NCBI GenBank assembly: GCA_944325435.1
Contig: CALVAC010000018.1
Location: 1-64,000, forward strand
Length of the DNA: 64,000 nt
DNA from: an uncultured Bacteroidales bacterium
GTDB taxonomy: Bacteria; Bacteroidota; Bacteroidia; Bacteroidales; UBA932
Direction: 5' to 3'
The position numbers were made by a program, and so were the translations under genes. This document shows positions 9,169 to 18,922 of this stretch, in pieces (the stretch's first letter is position 1; every line of letters starts with the position of its first letter). The notes below the pieces were generated by a model. That model saw only the letters and a program-made list of their open reading frames with translations. It was not told the origin of the DNA and did no database searches.

Positions 9169-10311
9169 CTACTTATAGCTTTTTTCGATGTTCCGGTAAG
9201 TTTCCTCATCGACATGGATGATGCAGCCGTGGCGGCCGTCTTTCGGAGGATAGAAGCTAGTCGCATCCTTCCACGGTGCGCCCTGAATCGCCAAGGCCTC
9301 ACGCATCTCATAGACATGCTCGCCATAATTCTCGTAGTAGAGCCTAAATTTGCCCTCCGGAGTGCGGATTATAATCGGGGCTTCGCGCCAGTTCGGACTT
9401 ACGGAAGGCCCGGGGTTGGAGTAAGGGCCGAGCAGATTGTCCGACGAGGCAATCCTTATGGACTTGTGGGTTTTAGGAGCCTTGTCCTCCCAGCGTTCGT
9501 CCTTCATAATGGCATAATACTTACCGTTGAACTTTCTGATTATCACATCAATGAGTGAGATGTCGGAATCAGCACCGGTAAAATAAATCGGGGCAAGGTC
9601 ACCGCCATCCTGGGCCGCGAAGAGGCGTTTCGGCCTCGTAAAATTCACGAAATCCTCGGTCAGAATATAGCAGGTCTTCATGGTCTCCCAATTTTTTCTA
9701 TCGTACATGGCAAGCTCTTCATTGGTCGTAGCCTCCTGCCTTTTCCTGTAATACTCGCCGGCATGCCAAGTGATGATGAACTGGTGACTGTCCTCATCAT
9801 AGAACATTTTCGGCGCTCCCACGAACGGGATCTCATTATATACGCCGAGATGATCCACGACAAACTTCTCACCGTCGAGAACTTTATTCTTCCATACGAC
9901 GAGGTCTGTCGTGTGCCAGAGCACCAACGACTCTTTCGACGATCCACGCACCACTCCTATCATATACCACCTTCTGTCAGCCTCCCCGAACACGTCCGGT
10001 CCCTCGCAGATGTCAGGATGTCCATAATAGCTCTCAAGAATAACCTTACCACCATTCAGCGTCTTCCAACTGAGCCCGTCACGGGAAATCGAGTAGAACA
10101 GCGAGCCATAGTTCGCGTTCGTCATGTGCGCGAAGAGATAGCCACCCTGCCCATCCTCTACGGAAGGCTTGTCCACCGGTTTGGTATTGTCGGAGCCATC
10201 ATTTTCTCTCGTGCAGCCGGCAAGAAGAACCGTTCCTCCAGAGGCAATAGCAAGGTGCAGTGCCACTGTACACAAGAGCACCTTACTTAAAAATGTTCTT
10301 AAAATCTTCAT
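9169..10311 (-). CDS. GH43-like five-bladed beta-propeller hydrolase, lipoprotein
   Basis: A 380-residue secreted protein with a lipoprotein signal ending TVLLAGCTREN. The repeated blades (GYLFAHMTNANYGSLFYSIS, PDICEGPDVFGEADRRWYMI, NRAP-like SPNWREAPIIIRTPEGKFRLYY) resemble family 43 and related arabinosidase-like propellers. The acidic residues expected at the active site (Asp in HPDICEGPD, Glu in REAPII) are present, but I cannot assign a subfamily or substrate. It lies between a DUF1735 surface lipoprotein and the GH27 gene, so it probably acts on the same glycan, for example arabinosyl or galactosyl side chains. The start at 10311 gives a clean signal peptide. Confidence 0.7.
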   Translation of the reverse strand: MKILRTFLSKVLLCTVALHLAIASGGTVLLAGCTRENDGSDNTKPVDKPSVEDGQGGYLFAHMTNANYGSLFYSISRDGLSWKTLNGGKVILESYYGHPDICEGPDVFGEADRRWYMIGVVRGSSKESLVLWHTTDLVVWKNKVLDGEKFVVDHLGVYNEIPFVGAPKMFYDEDSHQFIITWHAGEYYRKRQEATTNEELAMYDRKNWETMKTCYILTEDFVNFTRPKRLFAAQDGGDLAPIYFTGADSDISLIDVIIRKFNGKYYAIMKDERWEDKAPKTHKSIRIASSDNLLGPYSNPGPSVSPNWREAPIIIRTPEGKFRLYYENYGEHVYEMREALAIQGAPWKDATSFYPPKDGRHGCIIHVDEETYRNIEKSYK

Positions 10312-10390
10312 TGTATGTTTACTTCTTTCGCATTATTCCACATTAGATGTTATTCTTCTCAATCAAAGGCACTTTATTTATTCGGTTTTT

Positions 10391-11920
10391 TCATTTTACC
10401 GGATAGCCATCGATGGACACAAGCTCGCTGACATAGAACTCGGCGATGTTCACGGCCTTCGGATCATGATGAAACAGTTCAATCGGACGTATCTTCACAT
10501 AGCGCCCCTTCACCGCTGTCTGCACATGCGACCAATATTCCTTGACCGGCCGGTCCACCTCGATGGTAGTGAAAAACTTCCAATCATTTCCTTCATCGAG
10601 AGTGTTATAATTTGCGATGGTGCCACCTTCCCGCACGGTCTTAAATTCGAAGGCCGACTCCGCATAAACCTCGCATCTCTTAACCTTCTGCTCCTCAGGT
10701 TTGGTCGATTGCAGGATTCCTGCGCCGCCGAGATTGTATTCACGTCCTAGATCAATCACCATAATGATATTAGGAACCTCACGATATCCCTGGAACAGAG
10801 TAGGAACAATCGAATGCAGGTTCTTGTCGGCAGGGTCATACTCATAGTCATCCCATGACGGATTGGAGCTGTCCCCATTCCATTGCGTTCCCCATGTGGT
10901 CTCCGGTCTTCCGTCAAAGGCATAAGTGGCAAACCACTGCAAATCAAGCGTTGCCCCATACCAATGTTCCTGTGAATTGACATAGAGGAGTTTCCAGTCC
11001 TTGCGGTCAACTGGACGGTAGACATACTTCGGATTGGTAACAACAAGATAGCGGACCTCCTCTGAGACTCCGACCGGGAATGAGACGGCGTCAAACTTTA
11101 GCGGAAGAAGATAGGTCTCGTCAGAGTTCAGACCTTCACGGCTTAGATGCAGCCTGCCTTTCACTATTTCCTTTTTGGCTTCGACGTCAAAACCGTCAAA
11201 AGACCACGAAGACTCAGGAAGCAGTTTGTAGGAAGTGGAATTCTTGCTGTTGTACTCATCCACCAGCGTCTCAAGCCCTCCCCTAACAATCTTTCCGACA
11301 AAGGGGGAGAGATTGCTTTCGCTGTACTCGACCTTGGCCTCTATGTCACAATCTATCTCCCTCAGAGAAATCTCCTCGCTGATGTCGGAGAGGTCCGGCC
11401 AGACGACCTTCGGCCCGTTGATGTCAAACTTCCAGAGAATCGTGCTGCTTGAGGTGTTCACAGTGTCAGTTTCACTGCGGAGAACCACCGGAAGCACAAG
11501 TGTCTTGCCCTTAGCTTTCAGGGCCTGACGATAAATGTTTTCGGGAGAGAAAGTTATTGGGATATAGCGGCTGCGCGTACTGCCTTCGAGGACAATGTCG
11601 TCCCCGCCACTTATCGAATATGACTCCGAAGCAATTATCTCAATGCTCCCGCCCTCATACCCGAAAGTCTCACACGCCTTTCCGAGTTCCATGACCTCAA
11701 TCCTCGCGAATGCGTCGTTGTCGGGGTTGCCACCGCCCTTGAGGACAAGAATCGAGTCCTTATATTCCTTAACGGTGTTTCCGCTGCGCAGCTCCCTCAC
11801 ACCGCTGTTCTTGAGCGAAAGGATGCGGTTGTACTTGTCTGGGAAGAGCTTGTAGTCCTCATTGCAGGAGAGGAGGAGCAGTGCGCATAATGTGATGATT
11901 ACTAATAATATTCTTTTCAT
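10391..11920 (-). CDS. DUF1735 plus discoidin-type surface lipoprotein
   Basis: A 509-residue SusE-position lipoprotein that probably binds glycan at the cell surface. The start is taken at 11920 (MKRILLVIITL) rather than the longer frame, because it gives a proper lipoprotein signal with Cys in LLLLSCNED and avoids overlapping the SusD stop. An N-terminal immunoglobulin-like DUF1735 pair (about residues 25-300) is followed by a discoidin/F5-8C-like beta sandwich (about 340-509: ATYAFDGRPETTWGTQW, VIDLGREYNLGGAGI, GRYVKIRP). DUF1735 proteins are common partners of SusD. No enzyme motif is seen. It is the fifth gene of the operon in transcription order. Confidence 0.8.
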   Translation of the reverse strand: MKRILLVIITLCALLLLSCNEDYKLFPDKYNRILSLKNSGVRELRSGNTVKEYKDSILVLKGGGNPDNDAFARIEVMELGKACETFGYEGGSIEIIASESYSISGGDDIVLEGSTRSRYIPITFSPENIYRQALKAKGKTLVLPVVLRSETDTVNTSSSTILWKFDINGPKVVWPDLSDISEEISLREIDCDIEAKVEYSESNLSPFVGKIVRGGLETLVDEYNSKNSTSYKLLPESSWSFDGFDVEAKKEIVKGRLHLSREGLNSDETYLLPLKFDAVSFPVGVSEEVRYLVVTNPKYVYRPVDRKDWKLLYVNSQEHWYGATLDLQWFATYAFDGRPETTWGTQWNGDSSNPSWDDYEYDPADKNLHSIVPTLFQGYREVPNIIMVIDLGREYNLGGAGILQSTKPEEQKVKRCEVYAESAFEFKTVREGGTIANYNTLDEGNDWKFFTTIEVDRPVKEYWSHVQTAVKGRYVKIRPIELFHHDPKAVNIAEFYVSELVSIDGYPVK

Positions 11921-11948
11921 CGCTGTTATTCGTTTCAATGTTCTCTCA

Positions 11949-13901
11949 TCAATATCCAGGAGCCTGGACCATGTTAGGATTGGAATAGACCTCATTGTTT
12001 GAGACCGGCAGCAGGTACATCCTGTCGTTCCAGCTGAACGGCTGGCTTATATCAACCACTTCGTTGAATGAGGCGAAGGACGGGGAGGTCTGGACTGCAT
12101 TGAGTCCTTTCCAATTGCCGGAGGAAAGCCTCTCGCGTCCCTGAAGATAGCGACGCAGGTCGTAGTAACGGTATCCCTCAAGGTAGCACTCGACAAAGCG
12201 CTCGTCCATCACGGCTTGAAGCGCGGTCTTGCCCTTCTCCGCAAGCAGAGCCTCAGTCCACGGGGTTATGCCAGCGCGTTTGCGCACCTTGTTCATATAA
12301 ACTATGGCCTCAGCATCGTTGCCGCATTGCGCTTCGCACTCAGCGAGCGAAAGATACATCTCCGCAAGGCGGACAATCGGGAAAGGAGTTTTACAGGAGG
12401 CGTAGTTGTTGCTCCAGCCCGTACCGGTATACTGGAAGTTCGGATGAACCCACTTCTTGTTGAGCCAGCCCGTCACGACATAGTTTCTCGTGCCCCAGAT
12501 GGCAGCGTCATAACCGGTCTTCGTGTTGTTCCTCATTTCACAATAGAGCGGATTTCCCGCCGCAATCTTCGTCGAATATTCGTCTCCGTCAAATGATATT
12601 GCGGCATAATAGCGCGGCTCGCGGCGGACATTGATCTTCGTTATGTCAGGATTCGTGAGCCCAGCGGAGGTGTGGTACTCCGATTCTGGCCAGAAAGACG
12701 GATCGTCTTCGGGAAGGAAGCCGTTCTGAGTGAAGAAATGCTCCACGGTGTAGAGTGTCGGCGAGAGTCCGCCCCAGCCACCTACATTAGCACCAGTATC
12801 GTTTCTGAGCACCCAATGAGGAAGAGAGGACATAAAGGTACTGTTGACATCGGAGCCGCCCTGCACTACAAATCCCCAGACAGTCTCTTTGTTACCATCA
12901 TTCGGAGAGGAGCACATCACATATCTCATGAGTACTACCTGCTTCCGAAAAGCCTCCGCCTCAGCGTCCGAACCAAGCCCCGGAATCACCGGAAGACCGA
13001 TTTTCTGGTTCTCGCGCAGAGTCTCGGAATCCTCAAGCGAGAACAACTCCGCTCCAGCGTCCTCCGCAGCCTTGACTGCCTCCGCCATGGCGTCGCGTGC
13101 CTTTTCCCATTTCTTCCTATCAAACTCATGACTCACGAGTTCCTTTCCGTAGCCCGGAGTCTCATACGCGATATTCTTCCATGCCCTATCCGGAAAACTT
13201 CCGTTCCACAGAGGAGATGCCGCAAGTACGAGCGCCCTCGCCTTCATAGCCTTACACGCGACAGATGTGGCGCGACCGTAAAACGATGAGTTTGTATAAC
13301 TTATAGGCAGCCCTTCAGCAGCCTCGTCAAACAGGTCACAAATATACTTCACGCAGTAGTCAAAATGCGAACGTCCCGGAAATTCTGACTTAGGCGCATT
13401 CGAATCGATGAACTTGTCAACAATCGGAATCGGCCCGAAGAGCGAAAGAAGTCGCAGATGGTAGTAGGCCTTGAGGAACTTGACCTCACAGATGAACTGC
13501 TCACGCATGTTCGGATTGAGCTGTGGATTGTGTTCGTCAATCAGTTTGAGGAAAAGGTTGCAGTAGCCGATTCCGTCATACCATATTTCCCAAACATATC
13601 CGTTGTCCCCGTTTATGGAAGACGGAGTTATGGCATCCCACTGTACCCTTGAACCGTAGTTTTCCCATTCCTGAGGGGTTACGTATTCATCGGCACGCAT
13701 ATCGAGGTTTGACGAAAGCTGCATGCTCGCATTATTCTGCGCATAGGAGTAGCAGGAATAGAGCATCTTTGTCGTGGTCGCTTCATCGACCATCATGTCA
13801 TCGATATCCGGCTGCTCCGGAGGAACGACATCAAGGTAACGGCAGGAAGCCACGGCAATTACCGCAAACGCGGACAATATTCTTCTTATATTGATTTTCA
13901 T
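11949..13901 (-). CDS. SusD-family glycan-binding lipoprotein
   Basis: A 650-residue SusD homologue that forms the lid and binding protein of the adjacent SusC. The start at 13901 (MKINIRRIL) gives a signal ending VIAVASCRYLD; the longer upstream frame is rejected because it would precede a second start within the SusC stop region. Family features include tetratricopeptide-type helices, PFPIVRLAEMYLSLAECEA and the DERFVECYLEGYRYYDLRRY block, and the C-terminus ends YSNPNMVQAPGY as usual. Compare the broken SusD at 1.2-2.9 kb, which lacks exactly the ERF...RYYDLRR-type block. It follows SusC by 10 bases and is surely co-expressed. Confidence 0.93.
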   Translation of the reverse strand: MKINIRRILSAFAVIAVASCRYLDVVPPEQPDIDDMMVDEATTTKMLYSCYSYAQNNASMQLSSNLDMRADEYVTPQEWENYGSRVQWDAITPSSINGDNGYVWEIWYDGIGYCNLFLKLIDEHNPQLNPNMREQFICEVKFLKAYYHLRLLSLFGPIPIVDKFIDSNAPKSEFPGRSHFDYCVKYICDLFDEAAEGLPISYTNSSFYGRATSVACKAMKARALVLAASPLWNGSFPDRAWKNIAYETPGYGKELVSHEFDRKKWEKARDAMAEAVKAAEDAGAELFSLEDSETLRENQKIGLPVIPGLGSDAEAEAFRKQVVLMRYVMCSSPNDGNKETVWGFVVQGGSDVNSTFMSSLPHWVLRNDTGANVGGWGGLSPTLYTVEHFFTQNGFLPEDDPSFWPESEYHTSAGLTNPDITKINVRREPRYYAAISFDGDEYSTKIAAGNPLYCEMRNNTKTGYDAAIWGTRNYVVTGWLNKKWVHPNFQYTGTGWSNNYASCKTPFPIVRLAEMYLSLAECEAQCGNDAEAIVYMNKVRKRAGITPWTEALLAEKGKTALQAVMDERFVECYLEGYRYYDLRRYLQGRERLSSGNWKGLNAVQTSPSFASFNEVVDISQPFSWNDRMYLLPVSNNEVYSNPNMVQAPGY

Positions 13902-13911
13902 GACTATGATT

Positions 13912-16900
13912 TTACAAATTGAACTGCAGGCCGATGTTAAATGTCCGCTGGAGCGGGTAGGAATTGAAGCTGAGCTCCGGATCCCAATACTTGAACTTCG
14001 ACCACACGGCAAGATTATCTGCACTGAAATAAAGTCTAAACCACTTTAGCCTGTAGCCTATCTCCAGAGTCTTGAAGCGGAGGAAACTACCATCCCTCAT
14101 CCACCAACTGCTCGGCTGGTTATTGTTGGAAATTTGAGTAGAAAGCGTTCCGAGACGAGGATAGAGGACATTTGAGTTGTCAGCGCCCTCGCTCCAGTGA
14201 CTGTCCGCAATCCACTTCATCAGGTTGTTGTCATTGGAATCGTTCGCGCAGAATGGATACATCCCTGTGAGCATTATGTTTCTCTTCGCGGAACCGTTGA
14301 AGAATACACTCACGTCGAGATCCTTCCACTGCACGCTGATTCCGAAGCCGTACTGGATTCTCGGCATATTTCCGTAAGGCGAGAGCATGACCTGATCCTC
14401 GTCAGTAATCTTGTTATCACCATTGATGTCCCGGTAGCGGATGTCACCAGGCATGATGGTGCTGCCGAAGATGCTCTGGTCCGGGCTCGCGTCAATCTCC
14501 GCCTGGCTTTCGAAGAGCCCGTCAGCGATATATCCCCTCATCGCGTCAAGCGGCTTTCCAGTCTGTGTCTGCCAAACGTAAGGATAGTCCGGTTCGTCTA
14601 CATAGACATACTTGTTTTTCGAATATGTCCAATTAACCCTCGCGTCTATAAACCAGTCCTTGTTTATCTGTTTGGTCCAATTTGCGCTGAACTCGAAGCC
14701 CATATTGTCGACCTTTCCGACGTTCGCCCAAGGAATCGCGTTCTGATAGCCGAGCACCGACGGGAACGATGCCCTCTTCATAAGAATACGGTCGCGCTTG
14801 CTACTGAACCAGTCGAATGTGAAGTTGAACTGTTTGAAAAGCTGAAGGTCCACGCCGATGTCAAACTCGGTCGCCCTCTCCCAGCTGGCATTGGAAACCG
14901 GATACGAGTTCACCATAGGGCCCTGCTGACTGAAGCCTCCGGTGACACCCGACTCGAAGTTTCCTCCACCATTCATGTTGACATTACTGAGATAGAGATA
15001 ATGAGGCGCGCCGGCGTAGAGCCCGGTCTCGTCGCTTCCTACAAGTCCATATGACGACCTCAGTTTGAAATAGTTCACGACATCGATTATAGGAGTCCAG
15101 AATTTCTCGTTGCTCGCCACCCATCCGAGCGACATCGCCGGAAAGAATTCATAGCGCTTACCCGCCTCCAGACGCTCCGTACCATTGTAGCCGAAGTTAA
15201 ACTCGGCGAGGTAACGATTGTCATAGTCGTAGGTCGCACGGCCGGAAAATCCCTGATTGCGCTGCGGAAGCACGGAGCTTATGTACTGACGCATCATGTA
15301 CATCGCCATGGCCGTCACATTGTGTTTTCCGAACGAGCGCGCATAGTTGAGCCTCGCATCAAGGTAGAATACATTATCACTATAGCGAGTCACGTCCGAT
15401 TGCGAGATGTACTCCGTTCCCTCCTGAAGCTTTGTCGTACTATACTGTTCAGGAAACTCCTCCGAGACGCTAGCCATATCGACGGCATATAAGTACGGGG
15501 TGAGGCTCCGGGTGAAATAGTTCTGCGAGTAGTTGTTGAAGTTCACGAGAGCCGTGAGCGAGAGTCCCTCGGTGATGAAGTCGAACTTCTGGTCGAGGTT
15601 AAGGGAAATATTCAGCTTGTTGGTCCTATTTTCCCTATAGGTATTGAGCATATGCGCATACGGGTTCGTGTAGTAGCGTCCCGCAGACATTATCGCTGAG
15701 CCGAAACGGATATGCTTGTCTCCCTCCTCGGCAGGGAAAGTCGCGGGGAAAGACACTGGGGTATTCTTGAAAATCTGGTAGAAAATGTCACTGGAGTTGA
15801 CGTTCGGAGACTTCATGTTTGAAATCTGCGCGTTCATCCTCAGGTCAATCTTCGTATATTGCGTAATCTTGTAGCCGATATTGTTCTGGAATGTGTATGC
15901 CCATCGATTGTAGTTGTTGTCATAGGAATATGCCTTCGGCGTGTTGAGTAGTCCACCGTCATGGTTCATCTGAAGGCTCATGTAATATGTCAGCGCTGAA
16001 CCGCCGCCTGAAATGTTGACATTCGCCCTCTGGCTCATCGTGAACTTCTTGAACATCAGGTCATACCAGTCGACATTCGGATAGACATACGGGTTTATTC
16101 CGCTTGCGGTGTTGGCAATCTGCGCCTCGCTGTAACGAGGCGTAGCCGACTGATTTCGGCTCAAGAGCGCCTCATTGTAGGTTTTCATGTAAGTCGGTCC
16201 ATCGGCATATTCTACCACTCCCACAGGTTGGAGGAAAGAATGCTCGACGGAAACGTTAACCTTCGCCTTTGTGTTTTCCTTTCCAGACTTTGTCGTGATT
16301 ATCATGACTCCATTCGCTCCCCTCGCGCCGTAAATCGCCGTGGCCGAAGCATCCTTGAGAATGGAGAAGTACTCAATCGACTCGGCCGGCAGGTTGTCGA
16401 GGTCTGCGGCCGAGATTTCCACGCCGTCGAGAAGGATTAGTGGCGTGGAGCGACCTCCGAATGTTCTTATGCCACGTATGTAGAACTGCGAGGAAGAACC
16501 AGGTTCACCACTATTGGTGACGGCTATAACTCCTGAGAGTTTCCCCGCGAGATTGTTGGTCAAGGAGGAGGACGGTGCCTTGAGAGCATCACCCTTTATA
16601 GCGACGATTGAACCTGTCACGGAGACCTTCTTCTGCGTTCCGGCGCCAACGACTATGACTCCTTCAAGTTCATTGGCTGAAGTAAGAGTAATCTCAAGCT
16701 CTCCGAGGTTTCCGACGCGGAATTCGCGTGGCTGATAACCGACATACGAAACGTCAAGGACCGTGAGGTTGTCACAGCCGTCAATAGTGAACTTTCCGTC
16801 AATGTCCGTGATTGCGACATTATCGGAGCCCTTGACAAGAACCGTTGCCCCGATGAGCGGCGTCCTGTCCACTTCATCAATAACAATTCCCTTCACCGAG

Positions 16901-17238
16901 CGTTTGTCATCGTCTTTCTTCTGCTCGCCGAAATTTTTCTTGAGCACGATTTCCTTGCCCTGGACACGCCATGTGATTGCTGTTCCAGTAAAGAGACTTT
17001 CAAGAACCGTCTCTATCGCTCCGGAGACATTAATATTCCGGCTTCCAATTCCTATAAGGTCAGTAGAATTGTAAAAGAAAGAATAGTCAGTCTCCTTCTG
17101 AATCTGTAAGATTGCCTGTTCCACCGTCATTTGTCCTCGCAGACTTACCTGTGCCGCTGTCACAAGGCACGAGGCAAACGATAGAATGGCAACAGCCAGC
17201 GCCCTGAGGACGCGGATGTGGGTTGATTTTACTGTCAT
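13912..17238 (-). CDS. SusC-family TonB-dependent transporter with STN domain
   Basis: A 1108-residue outer-membrane transporter. After the signal peptide (about 1-29) comes an STN secretin/TonB short domain (about 30-95, LRGQMTVEQAILQIQKETDY), a carboxypeptidase-regulatory-like domain (about 113-190, VKGIVIDEVDRTPLIGATV), the plug with GVIVVGAGTQKK and DGVEISAADLDNLPAESIEY, and a 22-strand barrel ending TFNIGLQFNL. The STN domain is known to pass substrate status to a FecR anti-sigma factor, and a FecR gene lies directly upstream. The gene is intact. It should be controlled by the sigma/FecR pair, of which the sigma is damaged. Confidence 0.95.
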   Translation of the reverse strand: MTVKSTHIRVLRALAVAILSFASCLVTAAQVSLRGQMTVEQAILQIQKETDYSFFYNSTDLIGIGSRNINVSGAIETVLESLFTGTAITWRVQGKEIVLKKNFGEQKKDDDKRSVKGIVIDEVDRTPLIGATVLVKGSDNVAITDIDGKFTIDGCDNLTVLDVSYVGYQPREFRVGNLGELEITLTSANELEGVIVVGAGTQKKVSVTGSIVAIKGDALKAPSSSLTNNLAGKLSGVIAVTNSGEPGSSSQFYIRGIRTFGGRSTPLILLDGVEISAADLDNLPAESIEYFSILKDASATAIYGARGANGVMIITTKSGKENTKAKVNVSVEHSFLQPVGVVEYADGPTYMKTYNEALLSRNQSATPRYSEAQIANTASGINPYVYPNVDWYDLMFKKFTMSQRANVNISGGGSALTYYMSLQMNHDGGLLNTPKAYSYDNNYNRWAYTFQNNIGYKITQYTKIDLRMNAQISNMKSPNVNSSDIFYQIFKNTPVSFPATFPAEEGDKHIRFGSAIMSAGRYYTNPYAHMLNTYRENRTNKLNISLNLDQKFDFITEGLSLTALVNFNNYSQNYFTRSLTPYLYAVDMASVSEEFPEQYSTTKLQEGTEYISQSDVTRYSDNVFYLDARLNYARSFGKHNVTAMAMYMMRQYISSVLPQRNQGFSGRATYDYDNRYLAEFNFGYNGTERLEAGKRYEFFPAMSLGWVASNEKFWTPIIDVVNYFKLRSSYGLVGSDETGLYAGAPHYLYLSNVNMNGGGNFESGVTGGFSQQGPMVNSYPVSNASWERATEFDIGVDLQLFKQFNFTFDWFSSKRDRILMKRASFPSVLGYQNAIPWANVGKVDNMGFEFSANWTKQINKDWFIDARVNWTYSKNKYVYVDEPDYPYVWQTQTGKPLDAMRGYIADGLFESQAEIDASPDQSIFGSTIMPGDIRYRDINGDNKITDEDQVMLSPYGNMPRIQYGFGISVQWKDLDVSVFFNGSAKRNIMLTGMYPFCANDSNDNNLMKWIADSHWSEGADNSNVLYPRLGTLSTQISNNNQPSSWWMRDGSFLRFKTLEIGYRLKWFRLYFSADNLAVWSKFKYWDPELSFNSYPLQRTFNIGLQFNL

Positions 17239-17274
17239 AATTTTGAGGTTAGTTATCAGTAATAATATATTGGA

Positions 17275-18132
17275 TTATTTATGAATCAGGTAGTTATCCC
17301 CGCTCTTGTCATAATCAAGATCGAGCATGAAACAGAGTTTGTCCAGCACACTTCCCGGTGTCTCTGAGTGCATTATTTTGCCGTTCACCCGCTGCCCGTT
17401 CCCGATTGATGGTCCCGTTGTGACATTAATTGACCAGTTCCAGCGGATAAATTCAACAATGTCTCCAAGCGATGCGTTCTCTATGATATAGTTTCCGTCT
17501 TTCCATGAAATCCCATTGAAAAACGGTGCCATGCTGATTGTAGAAGTCGCCGGACTGAAGGCAAGACGGTTTGACGGAGTGAGAGAGACTTTCTGCCCGG
17601 TTGTCTCCGCGACGAAATCAACGGCACCAGAATAAAGCGTAACATAAACGATGTCGTCCCCACTCCAGTTCAAGGAGAATGAGGTGCCCTTCACTTCGAT
17701 GTAAGAATCGTACAACTTGACGATGAAGTTCTGTCCGCTTTCCTTCTTAGTCACATCAAATACAGCATTTCCGGAGAGTGAGACAACGCGAGAATTCGTC
17801 ATATCCTCCGGATAGGTGACCGAACTGCCGGCATCAAGCCAGACACGTGAGCCGTCAGGAAGCTCCAGACAGTCGTTCGCCTCAGCCAAGTAGACGATCT
17901 GCTGTGGGACAAGTTCTTTCTGCGCGGCATCTCTGTCCGACCAGAGGAACATTCCAAAGGCAGTGAGACAGGCTGCCGTCGCCATAGCACCGGCAAGCCA
18001 TTTCCATATTGTCCGGTAACGGAATAGACGCCTGTCAATATTCTTCCACACCCGCTTGCCGATAGCCTCGTCAGCAGAGTTTTCCACAGTAGCGGAGTTC
18101 CATTGCTGTCTTGTGTATTCGTTGAAATCCAT
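17275..18132 (-). CDS. FecR-family anti-sigma factor
   Basis: A 285-residue inner-membrane protein that receives a signal from the STN domain of SusC and controls the ECF sigma factor encoded just upstream. The start at 18132 (MDFNEYTRQQWN) leaves a short cytoplasmic sigma-binding region. One transmembrane helix follows (about 42-64, WLAGAMATAACLTAFGMFLW), then the periplasmic FecR domain (LPDGSRVWLDAGSSVTYP, KGTSFSLNWSGDD) and the C-terminal DUF4974-type part (NASLGDIVEFIRWNWSINV). All parts are present. It lies 36 bases before SusC and about 100 bases after the broken sigma frame. Confidence 0.93.
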   Translation of the reverse strand: MDFNEYTRQQWNSATVENSADEAIGKRVWKNIDRRLFRYRTIWKWLAGAMATAACLTAFGMFLWSDRDAAQKELVPQQIVYLAEANDCLELPDGSRVWLDAGSSVTYPEDMTNSRVVSLSGNAVFDVTKKESGQNFIVKLYDSYIEVKGTSFSLNWSGDDIVYVTLYSGAVDFVAETTGQKVSLTPSNRLAFSPATSTISMAPFFNGISWKDGNYIIENASLGDIVEFIRWNWSINVTTGPSIGNGQRVNGKIMHSETPGSVLDKLCFMLDLDYDKSGDNYLIHK

Positions 18133-18233
18133 ATTATGACTATCAAGAAGTTGATACAAATGTTCTAAACAGACATAAATACACAAAAAGAAAGTGCTGC
18201 ACCACATCGGAACAGCAGTTTTCAAGAAAAAAA

Positions 18234-18781
18234 TTAAAGATTTATGAATATGAGGAAGAGAGGCAGGTTAGTCTTAAGAAACTTTAGGGCGAGGTTTATA
18301 TTGCGTTGCACGCCCTTCTCTGTACTCCGGCAATCTCCCTTATGGACATTCCGTCACGCCGGCTTAAAACAAAGGCCTCTCTCTGCCTCGGCGGCAATTC
18401 CGTGACAAGTCGCTCAACGGCCTCACGAAGAAATCCGGCATCAATACCTCCCTCTATGTCATGATAAAACTCCGGGCCAGCTCCGTCGATGAAGTCAGCA
18501 AGCGATTCGGCAGTAAAGGAATGCCGCGCACGGTTGAATATGAGATTGCGTGTGACAATGAAAAGGAATCCATCAAAGTCTTTGCTAGCATCGACCTTTG
18601 TCCGGTTCTCCCATAGTCTGATGAACACCTGCTGCACGACTTCTTCTTGTTCATAAGAGTCCTTGATGTACAGTCGCGTGAAAGAAAGCACTTTACGCCA
18701 ATACCTCTGGTAAAGCGCCTCAAAGGCCACTCGATCCCCATCTCGGTAACGGACTATCTCGTTCTTCTGCATATCAGCCAT
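18234..18781 (-). pseudogene. ECF sigma-70 factor, frameshifted in region 4
   Basis: The reading frame from 18781 encodes a normal N-terminal region 2 (YQRYWRKVLSFTRLYIKD, EEVVQQVFIRLWENRTKV) and the start of region 4 (LPPRQREAFVLSRRDGMSIREIAG). It then changes to RRACNAI and stops at 18296. In the next frame the sequence STEKGVQRNINLALKFLKTN-LPLF continues to a stop at 18234, which is the expected end of a Bacteroidales FecR-linked sigma factor. A few codons of the helix-turn-helix are missing at about 18333-18345 and the frame is shifted. The product as read would lack the -35 recognition helix. A -7 box and an IS element lie upstream. Confidence 0.8.
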
Positions 18782-18804
18782 TGCATTCTTTCTTGATGCG
18801 GCCG

Positions 18805-18812
18805 CAAATATA
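18805..18812 (-). promoter_or_regulatory. -7 box for the ECF sigma gene
   Basis: The minus strand reads TATATTTG, a full TAnnTTTG match, 24 bases before the sigma ATG. The promoter itself therefore survives although the coding sequence is damaged. Confidence 0.55.
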
Positions 18813-18922
18813 GGCAAAATATTTGAATCAGTAGTTGAAAATAAGGTCACTACTGTCCCGTTTAAACTAACTCATACTAAATAAGTTAGGATATTCATCA
18901 GTTGAAACGGAATTTTGATTTT

